In this document: positions 28,397 through 31,258 of the stretch, piece by piece
How positions within the stretch are numbered: position 1 is the stretch's first letter
Layout: each line of letters starts with the position of its first letter
Assembly: GCA_001970955.1 (NCBI GenBank)
Contig: MPUH01000870.1
Coordinates: 1 to 31,258, forward strand
DNA length: 31,258 bases
Direction: 5' to 3'
Source of the DNA: Stentor coeruleus
Lineage: Eukaryota; Ciliophora; Heterotrichea; Heterotrichida; Stentoridae
Made by a program: the position numbers and the translations under genes
Notes under the pieces: generated by a model
What the model was told of the DNA's origin: nothing
The model's input: only the letters and a program-made list of their open reading frames with translations
The model's database searches: none

Positions 28397-29026
28397 ATGA
28401 GGGCAAATGATGCGTAAGGTATAAGAAGCGATTTTAAATTTAAACTGGTTATGGTTGGAGACTCAAGTGTTGGCAAGTCAAGCATTATTAGAAGATTTGC
28501 TAGTCAGGAATTCCCTGAGGTATTAAATTCTACAATTGGAGTTGATTTTATTGTCAAGAATATTTCTTTAGATGGATATACTGCTAAATTACAAATTGTA
28601 AAGAATATTTAGTGGGATACAGCTGGGCAAGAAAGATTTAGAACGATTATTACTGGGTATTATAGAGGAGCAGATGCTGTGATTTTTGTTTTTGATAAGA
28701 CTGTAAGAGAAACTTTTGATCATATTGATGAATGGGTTGTTGAAGTTGGTCAGTATGCATCAGATAAAGCTTTGAAAATACTTGTGGGGAATAAATCAGA
28801 TATGCATGCTACAATTCCATTGGAGGAAGCAGAAAGAAAAGCTAGTTCATTAGGATATCAATATATTGATGCAAGTGCTAAAAGCGATGTAAACATCAAT
28901 TGTATTTTTTACTCAATAGCTCGAGAACTAATTAGAAGAAATAAAGAACTAGGAATTGATCCTTGCAATTCTGATAAAATATTACTACAGCATGAAAACA
29001 ACAAGAAAAAAAGTTGGTGTTGTTAA
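28397..29026 (+). CDS. Rab-family small GTPase with two 15-nt introns
   Basis: With introns 28414-28428 and 28598-28612 removed, the frame from ATG 28397 to TAA 29024-29026 codes for 199 residues. All Rab motifs are intact: P-loop GDSSVGKS (16-23), switch I STIGVDF, WDTAGQERFRTI, YYRGADAVIFVFD, GNKSD and SAK (ASAKSD), ending in KKKSWCC for double geranylgeranylation. Without splicing the conserved LQIWDTAGQ is split by TAG, so the second intron is certain. The sequence resembles the Rab1/Rab8-like secretory group around switch I and II, but I do not assign a subfamily. Predicted role: vesicle traffic regulation on a cytoplasmic membrane surface. A zinc-finger gene follows on the same strand within 75 bp. 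Confidence 0.93.
28414..28428 (+). other. 15-nt intron 1 of the Rab gene
   Basis: The sequence GTAAGGTATAAGAAG splits an alanine codon and carries an in-frame TAA. Removal fuses MRANDA to DFKFKLVMVGD, restoring a normal Rab N-terminus. Confidence 0.9.
28598..28612 (+). other. 15-nt intron 2 of the Rab gene
   Basis: The sequence GTAAAGAATATTTAG lies inside the invariant Rab motif, between LQI and WDTAGQ. Protein conservation on both sides makes the boundaries exact. It ends with an in-frame TAG if retained. Confidence 0.97.
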
Positions 29027-29097
29027 GAAGAATAGTTATTTAATATGCATTTTATGACATAAATCTGTGGCTAATGTTAAATGGAGTTTATATAGTA

Positions 29098-29535
29098 ATG
29101 AAAGAGTTATACAAGTGTACAGCTGTAGGGTGTGAGAAATCATATGCTAGCAAGGCAATATTAAAGCGTCACATCCTCGCGTTTCACAGTCTAGTAAATA
29201 AATATCAATGCAAAGCCTGTAATAAATCTTTGGCATCAAGGCAAAACCTTAAAGAACATATGTACATTCATTCTGGAGAAAAGCCTTATAAATGTCCATT
29301 GGAAGGGTGCCAAATGAGTTTTCGTCAAGGCACTCATTTGTCTGCACATAAGAAATTTCATCAGAAGAATCTAAGCGAGTTAAATATTCAAAAGCTTCTG
29401 GAAAATTATTTGTGTTTAGAGCATATTGATGATATGTCAGTGAAAAATTCTAAATTTACCTTGCCAGCTTTTGTCCCAGTTATAAGCAAGACTCAACTCC
29501 CTAATGTATTTCGATTAGAGAGTATTTTTAACTAG
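29098..29535 (+). CDS. C2H2 zinc-finger protein (three fingers)
   Basis: From ATG 29098 (MKELYKCTAVGC) the protein has 145 residues; an in-frame ATG at 29074 would add eight residues and is less likely. Three classical fingers follow one another: CTAVGCEKSYASKAILKRH with a His five residues on, CKACNKSLASRQNLKEHMYIH, and CPLEGCQMSFRQGTHLSAHK ending in FH. The TFIIIA-type linker HSGEKPYKC joins fingers two and three. This arrangement usually binds DNA in a sequence-specific way; RNA binding is possible, since the fingers with CxxxxC spacing resemble TFIIIA. The remaining 60 residues have no known domain. Its start is 71 bp after the Rab stop. Confidence 0.88.
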   Translation: MKELYKCTAVGCEKSYASKAILKRHILAFHSLVNKYQCKACNKSLASRQNLKEHMYIHSGEKPYKCPLEGCQMSFRQGTHLSAHKKFHQKNLSELNIQKLLENYLCLEHIDDMSVKNSKFTLPAFVPVISKTQLPNVFRLESIFN

Positions 29536-31258
29536 ATTAAGCTTTTAATTGGTATGAAGACTAAAATAATCTCTAAAAAATCAGTAAATGAATATTAAGG
29601 TCTTTTTTATTAGAGAAAGTACTTTTGACTGAAAAAAATCAAAGAAAATAAGCTTAAACTGTAAATTGTTTAACTATTATATAAATATAAACTCTATCAT
29701 CATGATTATTAACTTTTATGGAAATTTTAGTTAATAAAGATATAAATACTTAATAAGTTATGAAAAAGTGTTTGTGTGGTAAATTATGTATAAAATGTTC
29801 ATAAGAATGAAATTGTTTAAGTTTTTTCGTACAGGAAATCGTAACCCATTGAAAAATGACTTATGTCGAGTTTAGAAAATATGGGAAATTTTTATATAAA
29901 GTTTTTTTTGATAATTTTGGCTTTAAAGATATGAAATTCATAATTAGATAGAAAAAATATAGTGATAAGCGTAAATTCGACTTCCTGATAAGAAAATTAA
30001 GTTTTATTAAAATTTTAATTTTCTTCAAAGGGTAATAAAAAGATAATTATATTAGATATTAGCTAAGTATGATAAATATTATTGTGCTTTTTATGAAAAT
30101 AATGCTTATACTTGTTGAAATATAATTTTCTATGATTTATAGTAAAATTTAAAAGCTAAGATTTGCAAAATATTATCAACAAAAATTTTAATTGGAGACC
30201 AAGTTACAGTAAATAAAATTGGGTAAAATTTATTGAAAGTTGATATCTACTTCAAATTATTAAAAAACTATTTTGTGTGGGTCAATTGAATATATCATCT
30301 ATTTCCATTCTAGAAACAATTATCTCTAAGGCTATTCAGATAATAAATCACTTTTATTAGAAAATAGGTGAAGAACTAAAAGAAAATAAATATTATCTAA
30401 ACATAAGGAATAATATCAATCAAAACCCCTTGGAACTTCAGTTTTACATAGAATTTTTCCAGAATATTACTCGACTTCACTTAAGTATTACTTTTATAAA
30501 ATTATACTTAAATTTAATCAACCTTTACATCACAATACTATTTTATACAAAGAAACTTATCGTATTTCTAAAAATCCATAAAGCTCATTAACTTTTAGAG
30601 TAGGATTTTCTGTTAAGTTTTCTAAATTTTTTCTTTACTGATATCAACATTTTAATATTTAAGTGATTCTTTTGCAAATACAATAATTATAGTAAAAATG
30701 TTTTTGAGAAATTCTCAAAGATTTGAAATTAATCGAAATCATAATAGTAAGTCTAAGATATTAACACTTGAATAACTTTGGCTAAATCTTTTGTTTCTTT
30801 TATTTGACTGTATTAATGAGTTATTTTGTTTGAACTTTTGATATTTTTTAAGGTATTTTCCTTGATAGATAATATGTGATCAGCTTATAGTTTTACACAA
30901 GTTTTTAAAGTTTTCATTATGATTAAAATCCTTGCTAGTTTATAGATCGGTATGAATTTTTGGTTAACCTTACTTTATGTTATAAACTTTGTGAGCTAAA
31001 GCAAATAGCAGCTAAAAAGTTTTAATATTTTAAATTATTTTGTATTTCTGATATAGAAATAAGTAAGTCAGTACCTTAAATTTGAAGACTACATTTAAAT
31101 TTTATACTTGCACCAACAGAAATAATCATATCCCCAAATCTTGTAAGATTAAAATAAAAGGGAAATACATATCTTCCATTTTATTATTATAAGTGGTGGT
31201 TCTTTAAATAAAACTAAATACTATTAAGATAGACAATCAAAATACCTTAGTTAAGGTG
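29536..31258. other. AT-rich region to the window edge, no intact gene seen
   Basis: 1.7 kb with no frame of convincing coding character. Short protein-like pieces occur, for example 29807-29872 (KLFKFFRTGNRNPLKNDL) and around 30440-30600, each broken by many TAA/TAG stops. They could be decayed coding sequence but are too short to name securely. G exceeds C on the plus strand up to about 30280, and C rises afterwards. Confidence 0.5.

Noticed and set aside
1..31258. Search for tRNA, rRNA, CRISPR, insertion sequences and telomere repeats
   Set aside because: None recognised by eye; short or divergent RNA genes could still be missed in the AT-rich spacers.

Overview
The window looks like macronuclear DNA of a heterotrich ciliate, most likely Stentor or a close relative. 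This is inference from four signs: very AT-rich DNA; nine introns of exactly 15 nt; all three standard stop codons ending genes (TGA at 12529-12531 and at 13972-13970 on the minus strand), which argues against a reassigned code; and typical eukaryotic or ciliate genes (RFT1, symplekin, Oxa1 family, tubulin-tyrosine-ligase-like, MORN, Rab, pseudokinase-SPRY). No tRNA, rRNA, CRISPR, transposon or telomere repeat was recognised.

Layout. 1-959 is non-coding with a 51-bp tandem repeat. 960-2521 holds a seven-helix receptor-like protein and a Ras/Rab-type GTPase. 2964-4375 (minus) holds a repeat protein with a 15-nt intron and an Oxa1-family insertase. 4381-6288 is a MORN-repeat gene whose start codon lies only 5 bp from that of the insertase. 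6297-9595 (minus) holds a basic protein, an AT-hook protein and a short symplekin homologue with four introns. 9812-12531 holds a small membrane protein, a probable frameshifted minus-strand gene, and RFT1. 12545-17236 (minus) holds a coiled-coil protein, a basic protein and an 803-residue pseudokinase / zinc cluster / SPRY / CaaX protein. 17753-20293 holds an FCP/NIF-type phosphatase and a coiled-coil protein. 20355-22091 (minus) is a TTLL. 22467-22916 is a basic protein. 24652-25746 (minus) is a propeller-like protein. 28397-29535 holds a Rab with two introns and a C2H2 zinc-finger protein. The rest is long AT-rich spacer.

The genes form no operon or evident single pathway; they are independent housekeeping, cytoskeletal and signalling genes. 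Several are packed end to end (8 and 13 bp between convergent stops). Two short exact duplications around single Ns (5682 and 7141) are unmerged contig ends that break the MORN and AT-hook genes; both can be read through once this is recognised.

Most interesting: all nine introns share T-A at positions 9-10 and an in-frame stop; a decayed PP2C phosphatase lies at about 27360-28060 beside an intact Rab; and base skew in the spacers appears to follow gene orientation. I found no convincing undescribed multi-gene system.
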